The translations under genes and the position numbers were made by a program. A stretch of 64,000 nucleotides of DNA from Hofstenia miamia (taxonomy: Eukaryota; Xenacoelomorpha; Acoela), in the NCBI GenBank assembly GCA_004352715.1, contig SCFE01000035.1, forward strand, positions 161,524 through 225,523, read 5' to 3'. Below, in pieces: positions 36,391-46,510 of the stretch. The stretch's first letter is position 1; each line of letters starts with the position of its first letter. The notes beneath the pieces were generated by a model that was given only the letters and a program-made list of their open reading frames with translations, was not told the DNA's origin and did no database searches.

Positions 36391-36834
36391 ATTATTATTA
36401 TAATATGAAAGTGACAACAAAAGAAATGGCCCTCAGTTCCAGGCAGTCCTTAAATTGTCAGAGGGTGTGAAGAATATCCGGTCAGGTGGACTCNNNNNNN
36501 NNNNNNNNNNNNNNNNNNNNNNNNNNNNNNNNNNNNNNNNNNNNNNNNNNNNNNNNNNNNNNNNNNNNNNNNNNNNNNNNNNNNNNNNNNNNNNNNNNNN
36601 NNNNNNNNNNNNNNNNNNNNNNNNNNNNNNNNNNNNNNNNNNNNNNNNNNNNNNNNNNNNNNNNNNNNNNNNNNNNNNNNNNNNNNNNNNNNNNNNNNNN
36701 NNNNNNNNNNNNNNNNNNNNNNNNNNNNNNNNNNNNNNNNNNNNNNNNNNNNNNNNNNNNNNNNNNNNNNNNNNNNNNNNNNNNTATATATATATATAAT
36801 GTATATCATAATATATATATATATACTGTATATA
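36357..36834. repeat. (TA)n tracts around a 291-N gap
   Basis: TA run at 36357-36388, Ns at 36494-36784, then TA repeats to about 36834. The gap borders a retroelement tail on its right. Confidence 0.85.
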
Positions 36835-36835
36835 T

Positions 36836-36991
36836 ATATTATTATTATTATTATCTCTTACTTCTCACAGCTTCATGCTGGTATCCCTCTCAGCTCGGGG
36901 AACTCACCAGTTCCCAGGGAGTCTGAGAGCTTTCCTCAGGACTCTAGCTGTTCCTAACAATGCTGCCTTCTGTCCTACTGCTCCTCCCCAC

Positions 36992-37026
<35 letters not shown>
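36836..37026 (-). mobile_element. 5'-truncated R4/Dong-like LINE tail inserted in a TAA repeat
   Basis: The minus strand of about 36991-36854 matches the last about 138 bp of the element copies at 1-445 and 41172-41306, including GGAACTGGTGAGTTCCCCG and AGCATGAAGCTGTGAGAAGT. On the 3' side lies a TAA run (36838-36853). On the truncated 5' side lies a longer TAA run (about 36993-37026). Repeats of the same unit on both sides argue that the copy landed inside a (TAA)n microsatellite. Confidence 0.85.
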
Positions 37027-37027
<1 letters not shown>

Positions 37028-37086
37028 GCATGTGCTTAGATATCGACCAATTAGTGCTTTTGCGAATATTCATATTCGAACATTAA

Positions 37087-37643
37087 CCCTATTTCTATTT
37101 GGAATTGTTCAAAATCTGTGATGACTTCAAAAAAAAATTTTTAATAACTTATAACGGACGAACTAATGAAGATACATGTATTTCACATCTAGAAACAGCA
37201 AAAGATAGAGAATTTTCTACTTTTTCTTTTTCGGCTTAAATTAGTGACCTGGCTCTTTCCCGTCCAAGTGCGACAAACTCTGACTTTACGCAAGGCGCGC
37301 CTGGGCTGGACTCAATCAGATTGCCGTCAAAAAACAAAATATTTCAGGGTAGTTGTTGTTCTCATTTGCATTAGACCGCCTCATTATCTGAGCAATAGGT
37401 ATGGAAGTAATTTGAATATTTTTACAAAAATTGGATTTCTCATTGAAAAAAAAATCTTGTTTGCTTGAATTCAAGCATAGGTACATGTTTTAACAAATAT
37501 CTTCATCATTACATGAGCGCACACTAGCCCATAGATGCGTGCGTGTAAAAAACTTTCAATATTTCTTAACAGGCTTGGACATAATTGTCCGAAATGCGAA
37601 CAAATTCGTTTGTTACGTAAAAGTAACACTAGTGGAAATAGAG
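37087..37643. mobile_element. 557-bp TTAA-flanked piggyBac-type miniature element
   Basis: The ends are CCCTATTTCTATTTGG and, inverted, CTCTATTTCCACTAGTG, with TTAA outside each (37083-37086 and 37644-37647). No protein is readable. A diverged inverted copy begins at 44485, which supports a dispersed family. Confidence 0.7.
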
Positions 37644-37784
37644 TTAATATGAAATTCAAAATATCCAACTCAATACGAATTACAGGAAGAGAATGTTGGA
37701 AGAATTGAGGAAGGCAGGAACGGGATTAGAAGTTATAGAGAAGAGGCTTGCAGGACAACGGCAAAAGTTGCAGTTGGATGAGAG

Positions 37785-37946
37785 TAAGCATTTTTTTCAA
37801 TTTTCTAAAGAATTTGTAACATTTATATTGAGTTGAGCAGAATCCTCAATTTTTGAAAAAATCCATCCAGAGGCTCTTTGGGTCTTTTCTATATTGACAC
37901 TTTCTTCGGAATGCATTAATAAGTCGAACTATTTACGTTGTGACAG
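37785..37946 (+). other. GT-AG-bounded interruption of the LINE N-terminal region
   Basis: A 162-bp A+T-rich insert separates …LQLDE from VAEAAEPVG. It starts GTAAGC and ends TGACAG, and its exact removal would keep the frame used on both sides. This could be a spliceosomal intron, a small inserted element, or coincidence. The pyrimidine tract before the AG is weak. Confidence 0.4.
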
Positions 37947-39945
37947 AAGTGGCGGAAGCAGCAGAACCAGTGGGCACACAAACTGAAGCAGCAATCAACG
38001 AAAAGATGAAGGAAGAAATAGATGAGAGAACTAGGTTGCCAGTTCCAAGATTAGTTAAGAAAATCAAGCCTGCAGTAGAGACAGCAAAGGTAAATAAAGT
38101 GTTGGAGAGGATAGATGATAGGAGTGTGACAGAAATATATAGCTTAGTGTATGCAGAGGCGTGTGAGGTGCTGAAAAATGTAGGCATGGACATTATAAAG
38201 AAAGAACGACAAGAAGATAAGAGAGACAGAAAGCCAGCATGGGAAAGAAGAATTGAGAATAAAGTTGAAAAGATTAGGCAGCAAATAGGGAAGATCAGGA
38301 CAAGTAAGGCAGTACAGCACAGGTGCAGTGTAGATAAGGGCAAGACTGTAGAAATTGTAAGAGAAGAACTTAAGCAGAGATTAGTTGAAAAAGCAAGCAA
38401 GAGACAATATTAAGTTTGAGACCCAAGAAGGAAGATTCTACAAAGAACTAGATGCAGGAGAAGAGGCTACAGCTAGAACAGGAGAGGACACAGTAATGTT
38501 CTGGGAGCATATATATCTCTGTACCAGAGATAGAGAGCAGATGCAGAAGGAATTCAGGCAAAAAGAAGAAAAAGAAGTAATCACAACTGTAAAGCTGAAG
38601 GAGGCTCTAAAGAAGATTAAGAACTGGAAGGCTCCAGGCAGAGATTAGGTACATGGGTATTGGCTGAAGAAGTTCACAAGTGTTCATGAGAGACTAGCAG
38701 TGTTTGGTGAGTGGGTGCCCATAGTGGTTGGTAGTGGGAAGGACATTTCTGATACAGAAGGACCCAAAGAAATGTAGTGAGACAAGCAACTTCAGGCCAA
38801 TTACATGTCTGCCAACAATTTGGAAATTGCTAACTTCTGTGATTTCAAGTAGGCTGGCATGTTACTTAGAACAGATCAGGTTGATAACAGAGAAGCAGAA
38901 GGGATGTAGGACAAAGATGAGAGGATGCAAAGATCAATTGTTGATAGATCAGGCAGTGGTAGAGAATTGTAGAACAAGGAAGACAACTTAGCAATGGCAT
39001 GGATAGACTACAGGAAGGCATATGACAGCATATCACATAGGTGGGTATTGAGGACATTAGAGGCCAATGGAGTTTCACGGAAATTGGTTGAGTTTCTAGA
39101 GAGGGAGATGGGAAAGTGGCCGACTGAGATAGACGAGCACCAGTTGATGTTTAGGTGAGGCATATTCCTGGGAGACAGCATAGCACCACTTCTGTTTATA
39201 GTTAGCTTAATTCCTATCACAGAAAAGTTAAAGGAGACAGGCATAGGGTATGAGATGGAGAAGAATTGTAGAGTCACCTGTGGTACATGGACAACCTGAA
39301 GATGTATGCTAGTTCAAGGAAGATGTTGCAGAAGCAAATGGAAACATTGGATAAGGCAATCAGAGATTCGAGATTAGAATTTGGATTAGGAAAGTGTACA
39401 GCAGTGAAAATGACTAGAGGTAAGTGTATGGATGAGGATGGTTTAAGAACGAGTAGTGGGGATAAGATTGAAGAAGTCAAAGAGGGGTACAAGTACTTAG
39501 GTGTGATGAAGAGGGACAGAACAGATCATGAGTAAATGAAGATGAGGCTAAGAAAATGTACTTTAGAAGTCAGCATTTAATGGGCAGAATAGTATAAAAG
39601 GAATTAATACATGGGTGATACCAGTGTTGAGATATTTGGCACGAATACTTAGGTGGAACAAGAATGAACTTAGTGAGCTAGACAGAGAGACAAGGAAGAT
39701 ACTAGCAGCAGAAAGAGCATTCAACTTAAATGAAGATGTTGATAGGTTGTACATCACAAGGCATAAAGAAGGTAAAGGACTGCTAAGTGTGGAGGAAACT
39801 GTAGAAGCAGAAGCACTAGGGCTAAAGGAGTATGTAGAATCACAACCTGGAGGGTCAATACTGGAGGTCACTAAGGAGTTAAGGAAGATAAGAACTGAGA
39901 GTGAAGGAAAGAAGGTATACCAGATTAGGATGGAATCAGAGAGAC

Positions 39946-41066
39946 AAACAAGGTATAGGCAGAAGGCAATGCATGGAGAATACTGGAGGAACACAGAAAA
40001 GTGTGACAGAGAAGAAAGCAACAAGTGGTTAAAGAAGGCAGGACTGAAAAGAGAAACGGAAGCATTGATAATGGCAGCAGATGAGCAAGCAATAAGAACA
40101 AACTGGGTGAAGAAGCATATAGGGAGAGACAGTATATTATCTGATACCAAGGTGTGAGTAGTGGGTGTAGAATGAGTTTAAGTTCAGGTATGACAAGTTG
40201 TGACGAATGGCGCATTGGAGCTTGAACAAGCAGCATGGGTTAGAAGCAGGAGACAAGTGGTATGAGCACAACGCACAGGGAGTCATAGAGAATGATAAAG
40301 TTTACTTTGGGACTTCAACATGCAGACAAGTAAGGTGATAGAAGCACGGAGGCCAGAGATAGTAGTGGTAGACAAAGAGAAGAGATTGGGAACGGTGATA
40401 GACATAGCAGTACCAAAGGACAGAAACGTAGAAAGCAAGGAGAAAGAGAAGATAGATAAGTACAGGGAGTTAGCAGAGGAAAAACAAGGTATAGGCAGAA
40501 GGCAATGCATGGAGAATACTGGAGGAACACAGAAAAGTGTGACAGAGAAGAAAGCAACAAGTGGTTAAAGAAGGCAGGACTGAAAAGAGAAACGGAAGCA
40601 TTGATAATGGCAGCAGATGAGCAAGCAATAAGAACAAACTGGGTGAAGAAGCATATAGACAGAAGAGTAGAAGTAAGTGATAAGTGTAGGCTATGTAAGA
40701 ATGAGGGAGAGACAGTATATTATCTGATACCAAGGTGTGAGTAGTGGGTGTAGAATGAGTTTAAGTTCAGGTATGACAAGTTGTGACGAATGGCGCATTG
40801 GAGCTTGAACAAGCAGCATGGGTTAGAAGCAGGAGACAAGTGGTATGAGCACAACGCACAGGGAGTCATAGAGAATGATAAAGTTTACTTTGGGACTTCA
40901 ACATGCAGACAAGTAAGGTGATAGAAGCACGGAGGCCAGAGATAGTAGTGGTAGACAAAGAGAAGAGATTGGGAACGGTGATAGACATAGCAGTACCAAA
41001 GGACAGAAACGTAGAAAGCAAGGAGAAAGAGAAGATAGATAAGTACAGGGAGTTAGCAGAGGAAAA
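39946..41066 (+). repeat. Tandem duplication of the LINE C-terminal region (offset 536 bp)
   Basis: The segment starting at AACAAGGTATAGGC (39946) restarts at 40482 and the two copies look essentially identical, except that the first lacks about 54 bp at 40121 that encode part of the zinc knuckle. Such high identity implies a recent duplication or an assembly error. Confidence 0.9.
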
Positions 41067-41340
41067 AGATAGGCTGTGGAAGTAAAGAAGGTTGAAGTAG
41101 TCCCATTATTAGTAGGAGCACTAGGAGCAGTTAGTAAGAAGCATAAGAGATACTTGGAGGAGTTGGGAGTACCAAAGTGGGGAGGGGGCAGTAGCACAGA
41201 AGGCAAATTGTTGGGAACAGCTAGAGTCCTAAGGAAAGCTGTCAGACTCCCTAGGAACTGGTGTGTTTCTCGAGCTGAGATGAACATCAGCATGAAGCTG
41301 TGAGAAGTAAAAATAATAATGATAATAATAAAAATAAGAA

Positions 41341-44300
41341 TAAAGCTATATTATCAAAATATAAGCACTGAACATTAACATAAAAGAAAAAATTGAAAAA
41401 ACATATTGCATATTTCTTACAATCATTTTCAACAGAATATTTATTGAAAAACTGTTGTTGGAAAAAATCTTTTAATGATGTTTTACGTACTTCGATTATC
41501 TGTATAACTTAATGAAATAAGTAATTTCTTGAAAATAGTGAGAAACCTGATTTATGGGAAAATTGGCAAAAGTCTATCCTTAAGAAGAAGTTTTAGATAA
41601 GTCTTGTTAGAAGAGAATATCCACCAAAGGCCTAGATGTAAAAGCCCCTTAGGTTTAATAGAGGAAGAGGATTTTATATCCTACATTGAAAATTACAGCA
41701 GAGTGGAGAGGCAATATGATTTAAAGAGGATTTATATATATATATAATATATATATATATATATAACATTGAGAAGCAGAAATGTAGATATAACTTTTTT
41801 ACTTTGTGAATGCAACATTTCTAGAAATTGAATGCACTTCTTTACTTGTGAAACCCTTCAATTTGTTTAGTGAGACCTATATTTGTTTTGAAACAAATAG
41901 GATGGGTGTAGAATATTACACCAATTTTCAATTTCAATAACATTTATTCCATTCTTACATTTCTCTTAGTGCAAATCGTCAGGCTGTGAATAATGTAGGG
42001 CCTTGATCCAACGCAACGGGTTCATAACGGGCATCAGTATGGTAGTCATGATGCCAGCACAAATATTTTTTTATTTACGTTGCGGTAGTTGCTACCCAAA
42101 TCAAGAACTGCAAAAGCAGGATGTTGAACAAATGCAATAACAGTGTAAAAAATACGTAGGCTGTTTTAAATCTTGAATATTTTATTTTAGACCTATAAAA
42201 ATCCACATTAAATAGCAAAGTAATTACATATGCATTGTTTTACTAGTGTAAATGTAAAAAATATTGATTATTAATTGGGGCTACACAATTTAGGGATTAA
42301 AATATGTTTAAGGCTTAATTTTAAACTGTTATTTTTGTAACCGCTGATGATATTTGCAAGACTACCCATTTTTCTAGTCATTACAGTGTTTTGGCATCCT
42401 GTCCAATGCATCACTATATTTTTTTAAATCTCTCCCTGTCCAGCGAGTCTTGCTAATTGACATTTAGCAATCAATTTTGCTTTGATATTCTAATTGCTCA
42501 AACCTGACAAAATGTGTGCCTCTAAAGTCAAGAAAGTTTTTTCTTAAAGAAGAGTGCACTTGTTGACGTGGACCAATACCAACTACAATATCACAATAGA
42601 ATAATATTGATTTTAAAATTACGTCGAGTTAATTCTAATTTCTTTTATGAATCAAAAGTCTACTGAAAAATTAATAAGACTATTAAAATTAAATGATGAC
42701 TGAAGGAAAACAGACCTTCTTTAAGCATAATAGCGTAGAGTTAAATTATATGCCAACAATACACTTAATAGGAAATTATTTTCTCAAACTCCTAAAAACA
42801 AGTCAATTTTATCATTAACCTTGAGTGGCTATAATATTATTGATTTTGTTGCATGGTAGGTATTCGATTTACAATTTTAAATGCAGATGTTAATTAAGAA
42901 TGCAACTAAATTGAGTTCAACACTGCGTATTGTGAAAATAAAAAATTCAGGGACTCAACTTAACAAATTTTGCAATGAGCACTATCAATGGACCAAATGC
43001 CAAGAGGTGCTGGATGGTAAGCCTGAGCATCAAAATGATGGAAATGATGACTGAAAGGCTTATGAGTCGGTCACAATTAACACCCGTAAAATAATATTGT
43101 GAAGTTAACGATAATACTATCATAGTTGGAACTTAGCACAGATCGACCGGTACAGGTCAGTAGATTTGGATGACGATCTGACCAGTCTGCTAAAAATTTG
43201 CCGAACCAATCTCAGAAGCAGAAAGTAGGAGGCTTATAACAGCAGATAGAATCCTTCTAAGCACTGACACTACTGAATGCTTAATTAAAAAGGCATAAAC
43301 AAATAAACTTCTGTAACTAAATTTAACTTTTTTATCTTTTTAAAAAGTTGAGAGCATAATCAATCAACAGTGCAAGGTCTTCGTCTTAGGCTGAGAGAGA
43401 TTGGGGGCTTGAAACCTCTTCGAAATTCAAAGACTACTCTTCTTCCCAAAATGGAACAAAAACAACACAATATTAATAAAATGATTTACTATTCGTTACA
43501 GGAAGATAAAGAGCCCTTAGTATCCCAACAACCACAACAAACCATCAAAGCTTTTGTATATACTATTATCTCTGACAGTAGTAATATTATCTTTAAGCTT
43601 ATCGATATCTATAACTATAACTTTAACTATATTTAACTCAGAAACAGATACAGTATTGGGTCATGCTGAGAAAAAACTATGTACAAAACAATATATCAAC
43701 AATGCTTATATTGGTTCTCTTGGGATTGTCTTAGTTGCTGCGTGATTTGTTCGACCTCTTTGCCGTTGCGAATTTTATTTGTCTTATGATTTCCTTGAAA
43801 TGCGAAAGTACACATCGATTTAGCATGTTGAGGTTTGTAAGAGTAAAGTCCTAAGGCATAACTTGGATGTTCAATGGTTTGAAAAAACACATTTGGACGC
43901 ACATTGCCTTATTAAAGATGAATCTTTGAGAGTCAGATAGTGTCTGTATGTAAATGGCACCACTTTTCTCCATTTTGCTAAAAAACAGACAACACCTTTA
44001 TAAAATTTATTGTTGCTCATTAAAGTTTCCTTTTTCAGGTTAAAAGACAACCAGCATGGCCTTTTCCTTAGTTACGCTCAACGCGTCATACAGAAAATAT
44101 TAGTTAAAGAAGAATGAGTGCACAGCTAACATTAAGCAATATTGAAAGCTATAATTAACTGAGATCAATATCCTCTTAGACAATATGCAGTAAGACAGCA
44201 AGAGAGTATAATTAACTAACTTGTTTTTAGACAAATGCCCTAACATTCCTGACGCTCCCAAGTAAGCAGTAAAAATTACATTTTTATTCTCATAATAACA

Positions 44301-44480
44301 AATATACAGTCATGGACAAAAGTTTTAGAAGACTTTCATCACAAAATATTTCTGCGTTAATTCAAGATATATTTCCACAAAAATAATTTTTTTTTCAAAA
44401 AACCATATCTAAAAGCTGATGTGCATATTTTCTTACATTCCCATTACATGACTAATTTTCATTTTAACTACTAATTCTGC
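41341..44480. other. About 3.1 kb without a recognisable gene
   Basis: (TA)n at about 41730-41764. GC-richer patches near 41985-42060 and 43115-43215 are not readable as protein. TACAGTCATGGACAAAAGT at 44308 resembles a Tc1-type terminus, but its partner is not present. Confidence 0.45.
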
Positions 44481-44484
44481 TTAA

Positions 44485-44980
44485 CCCTATTGCCACTAGT
44501 GTTACTTTTATGAATAAAATCGATTTTTCCGCATTTTTGAAAAATTTTATCCAAACTTGTTAAGAAATATTGAAAGACTTTTACATGAACCCATTTATGG
44601 GGTTGGTCTCGCTCATGCAATGATGAAGATTTTTGCTACAAAGTGTGTATCAAGTACATGCAAATAAGAATTTTTTTAAGCGAGAAAGCCGATTTTTGCA
44701 AAATATTCAAAATATTTTCATACCAAGCGCTCAGATAATATAGCGGTCTAATTTCCAAAGAACAACAACTACTCTGATTGCAAATAATAGTCGAAAACAG
44801 ATGAGACAATTCTCTATCTTTTGACGGTTTCAGATTTTAAAAAACTTCATTAGTTCATGAGTTATAAGCGTTTCATGGGATTCTAAATGTTCCTGAAAAG
44901 GAAGCCTTTGAACCTCATTGCTTGGCAAACCACATTTTTGCTATTATTAGGTCATCCTTAAAAATAAAAAATATTTCAAT
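44485..44980. mobile_element. Diverged inverted copy of the 37087 miniature element
   Basis: TTAA at 44481 is followed by CCCTATTGCCACTAGTGTTA. Blocks such as TTGTTAAGAAATATTGAAAG, GAACAACAACTA, and TAGTTCATGAGTTATAA then appear in the same order as on the minus strand of 37643-37130. The right end is eroded near 44980. Confidence 0.65.
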
Positions 44981-45798
44981 TGCGATTGCCGCACTACAGC
45001 CATTCTGAAATATTCAAAAATTTCGGTAATTCATTTTCCCTGTCAAAATTAAAAAATATTGCTTATTTTATCTGATTACAAGAGAATATTTTAATACGTT
45101 AATAAGAAAATGCTATGAAAACTTAAGCGCAGACAAAAAAATTTTTGTTACAGTATTGCAATGAAATACTAATTAAACTTAGCCCTCTACAATCTCTAAT
45201 TCGCTTCACCATAAATTTGAGCATTTCTGTTTTTTTGTTGTTTATTTTTAATTGGCAGTTTTCCAGTTTGCTATGCAACTACTCTGCCTTACAAAGGTAG
45301 AACGACGTAACTACAGATTTTTCATTTTTATCACTTTTAGTAGCTAAATGCTTCACAAAGTTTATATTTTTCTTCCTGCAAAGGATAGATAACGTAATTT
45401 TTAGTCATTTCTGAGATATTTTTTTGGTTAAAACGACGTAAGTACACTAAGGGATCATATATTCAACTTTTTCTCGAACTTTACTTTTCTGCAGTTATGT
45501 CGCTTTGGATTTGAAGGGCAGTATTGTTGATAAAAAAGAAAACTTAATCTACAGAATTTTGACTTGAATATGTAAGAAAAGTCATAACAATGAAGAAGCT
45601 TGGACGCTTGCAAAATGAGCTAATGAAGATATTGTAAACTACACTAAAGAACACGTAAAAGCACAAATTGCAGTTGACAATTTACGACATAGCTGACCAA
45701 AGGAATAATTATATATTTGGAATTAGTGGTATAGATAAATGGATCCCCCTTTAATTCCAAAGATATTGGTTAGAGTAGCCTGGTTGATTGTCCTGTCG
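44981..45798. other. No gene seen
   Basis: A+T-rich; ACGACGTAA(C/G)TAC occurs twice (about 45303 and 45434) without further structure. Confidence 0.45.
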
Positions 45799-45827
45799 TA
45801 TATATATATATATATATATATCGCCGC

Positions 45828-46510
45828 ATGAAATGCTACAGGCAATTGTTCTGTGCAGTAAGAAGCAATTTCAAATCACAAAGCAGGGGGACGCAATTGA
45901 GTTCAATTGTGTCTAAATGTTTCCGTGGCTACATGCTTGTTTGTTCAAAGAAGTTAATCTCAACAGAGGTTCCGGCGGAAAAAAGATTGAAGCTTTACGA
46001 ACTACCAGAGTATGAAGAATAAATCGAACATGTGCCCCTTATGTATCTTACATTGGACGTGTCTCTATAATTCCACTATATTCGTGACGAGCTTGAACAA
46101 AATGTTATTCCACAAGTTTCTTTCGCCAGATTCATTCGCGAAACGTCCTTTATATCAAACGATGCCATAAAAACACATTCTTCGTTGAAAAGAACAAGAC
46201 GATAGTAAATTTCTCTATCAAAATATTAGACATGTCTGCGTTTTTATCACAAGATCCTGAAGTTCAGAAAAACAATCAAATAGAGCTTACGATCTCTTAG
46301 CCAATGTTGGGAGAGCCTTCTGCTAATGAGGAGAAGTGAGTAAGCTATCGTATCCACAAATTGCACAAGGGGACTGGAAATGGTTTGAAATCCAAGATCT
46401 CCATGTTTCTGAAATTCTGCCTCAAATCATTACTTTGTTGTAAGCATATTTTGAAATTTACGAAAGAAGAGACAATTGATTATGGTTTAAAACATATATA
46501 CATATATCTA
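45828..46510 (+). pseudogene. Coding-like, decayed stretch, unrecognised
   Basis: A GC-richer stretch after a (TA)n gives a 64-codon frame with a cysteine- and basic-rich N terminus, then KKLISTEVPAEKRLKLYELP and EYEE before a stop. Further coding-like phrases follow in changing frames (HYIRDELEQNVIPQVSF, ILDMSAFLSQDPEVQ, LKFTKEETIDYGLK). The base composition and phrase quality suggest an old coding sequence, perhaps a processed pseudogene, but I recognise no family and chance is possible. Confidence 0.25.

Larger units (their letters stand above)
37680..41340 (+). mobile_element. R4/Dong-like LINE, nearly full-length but decayed
   Basis: The N-terminal region starts near 37684 (YRKRMLEELRKAG) and continues in a charged region (37949-38400). 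The RT fingers read KLKEALKKIKNWKAPGRD (about 38590), then LIQKDPKKCSETSNFRPITC. The palm reads MAWIDYRKAYDSISHRWVL (about 39000), GDSIAPLLF, and YMDNLKMYA, where the second active-site Asp of the usual Y-M-D-D is Asn. YKYLGV follows. The C terminus has a zinc knuckle (CRLCKNEGETVYYLIPRC in the second tandem unit), KWYEHNAQGVIEN, then the REL-endonuclease block EARRPEIVVVDKEKR and GTVIDIAV, ending VLRKAVRLP. In that block the usual R-P-D reads R-P-E. At least five frameshifts and several stops occur. It ends in an A+T tail with ATAATAATG units (about 41307-41340). Confidence 0.85.

Noticed and set aside
37933-38400. 155-codon minus-strand hydrophobic frame
   Set aside because: Antisense of the lysine/glutamate-rich LINE N-terminal region; apparent membrane segments are an artefact of complementing AAR/GAR codons.
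39563-40150. 195-codon minus-strand open frame rich in Ser, Leu and Phe
   Set aside because: It is the antisense shadow of the LINE coding frame, whose purine-rich codons give a stop-poor complement.
43370-43636. 88-codon plus-strand open frame
   Set aside because: Low-complexity composition, no domain and no supporting repeat or splice context.
44305-44340. TACAGTCATGGACAAAAGT, a Tc1-type terminus
   Set aside because: No inverted partner found within the window, so an element cannot be bounded.
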